DNA of 64,000 bases from Physcomitrium patens (taxonomy: Eukaryota; Streptophyta; Bryopsida; Funariales; Funariaceae), in the NCBI RefSeq assembly GCF_000002425.4, contig NC_037260.1, positions 9,721,414 through 9,785,413 of the forward strand, in the 5' to 3' direction. The position numbers and the translations under genes were made by a program. Positions 63,601-64,000 of the stretch are shown one piece after another (the first letter of the stretch is position 1; each line of letters begins with the position of its first letter). Under the pieces are notes generated by a model. The model was given only the letters and a program-made list of their open reading frames with translations, did no database searches and was not told the DNA's origin.

Positions 63601-64000
63601 TATGAAGTAAATTTCAAAGATCTCTTGATTTAGTTTGGTTTCACATATCTTTGTACTTCTACAATAGTTGAAGATGAATTAAAAATCTATTGAAGATATG
63701 AATCTCAAAGAATTAAAAAATCAATATATTCTTTTTTTACTTAAAGAAACTAGATAATTATCAAAGATGATATAATATTAAACTAGAATAACTATTGCCA
63801 AAGACAAGAAAACTAAAGACTCTTAAAATAAGACTAAGAACTAAAACAGCATTGTCAAGAATGAAAAAGACTTCATTCTTACATCTATATATACTATCTA
63901 ACTAAAAGCTATATAGAGTTGTTCTATAAGACCTCTCACATATATCTAATTTACGAGATATGTGACCAACTTACAAAGCAAGTTTCTTATATGTAGGTCA
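63600..64000 (-). repeat. LTR-like repeat R1, copy C (runs off the window)
   Basis: Aligns with copy A (about 1.16-1.32 kb) in the same orientation and with the inverted copy B at 14.38-17.1 kb. Clear blocks are ATAACTATTGCCAAAGACAA (63789-63808) and CTATCTAACTAAAAGCTATA (63894-63913). The best guess is an LTR of the same Ty3/Gypsy-like family. It continues beyond the window, so completeness cannot be judged. Confidence 0.55.

Noticed and set aside
1-64000. CRISPR arrays, bacterial operons or phage modules
   Set aside because: All genes are intron-containing plant nuclear genes, and the repeats are microsatellites or transposons rather than regularly spaced direct repeats.

Overview
This is a stretch of plant nuclear DNA, most likely from a bryophyte or another non-flowering land plant; that placement is an inference. 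All six genes have multi-exon, spliced structures and belong to land-plant families. Two are especially telling: a REC/TSS-type CLU protein and a plant-style mitochondrial ERA GTPase. Gene-bearing islands of moderate GC alternate sharply with very AT-rich, repeat-filled deserts. Two runs of exactly 100 N mark assembly gaps (5473-5572 and 19560-19659).

Layout. 1-2.6 kb: old Ty3/Gypsy-like remnant with an LTR-like repeat. 2.6-8.5 kb: gamma-glutamylcyclotransferase gene (+), 8 coding exons, 218 aa. 9.3-17.1 kb: nest of mobile elements. It holds a degenerate LINE (-) broken by an insertion carrying three 174-bp tandem repeats. Next to it lies an LTR-like repeat split by a Tc1/mariner element with long terminal inverted repeats and a TA target duplication. 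19.56-22.7 kb: ALIX/BRO1 gene (+) whose start codon is lost in the second gap. 22.7-29.6 kb: AT-rich desert. 29.6-34.5 kb: SIN3-like co-repressor scaffold (-), 4 exons, 1392 aa. 35.5-35.7 kb: short GC-rich orphan ORF. 36.2-38.6 kb: FAR1-like Mutator (MULE) fossil with terminal inverted repeats. 42.0-45.3 kb: ERA GTPase (-), 9 exons, 410 aa. 46.0-49.3 kb: NASP-type histone chaperone (+), 6 exons, with two in-frame TAG codons. 50.2-59.1 kb: REC/TSS-type CLU protein (-), 19 exons, 1819 aa, with two GC-AG introns. 60.7-64 kb: AT-rich DNA ending in a third copy of the LTR-like repeat.

The genes do not form a pathway. They are housekeeping functions: glutathione or gamma-glutamyl peptide turnover, endosomal sorting, histone deacetylase scaffolding, mitochondrial ribosome assembly, histone H3 chaperoning and organelle distribution. 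ERA and NASP are head to head across 669 bp, and NASP and REC are tail to tail across 827 bp, so 42-60 kb is a compact gene block. Exon models were built by reading splice junctions by hand. Every model closes in frame across all its junctions, which is the main support for the boundaries. UTR limits and the ends of old mobile elements are approximate.
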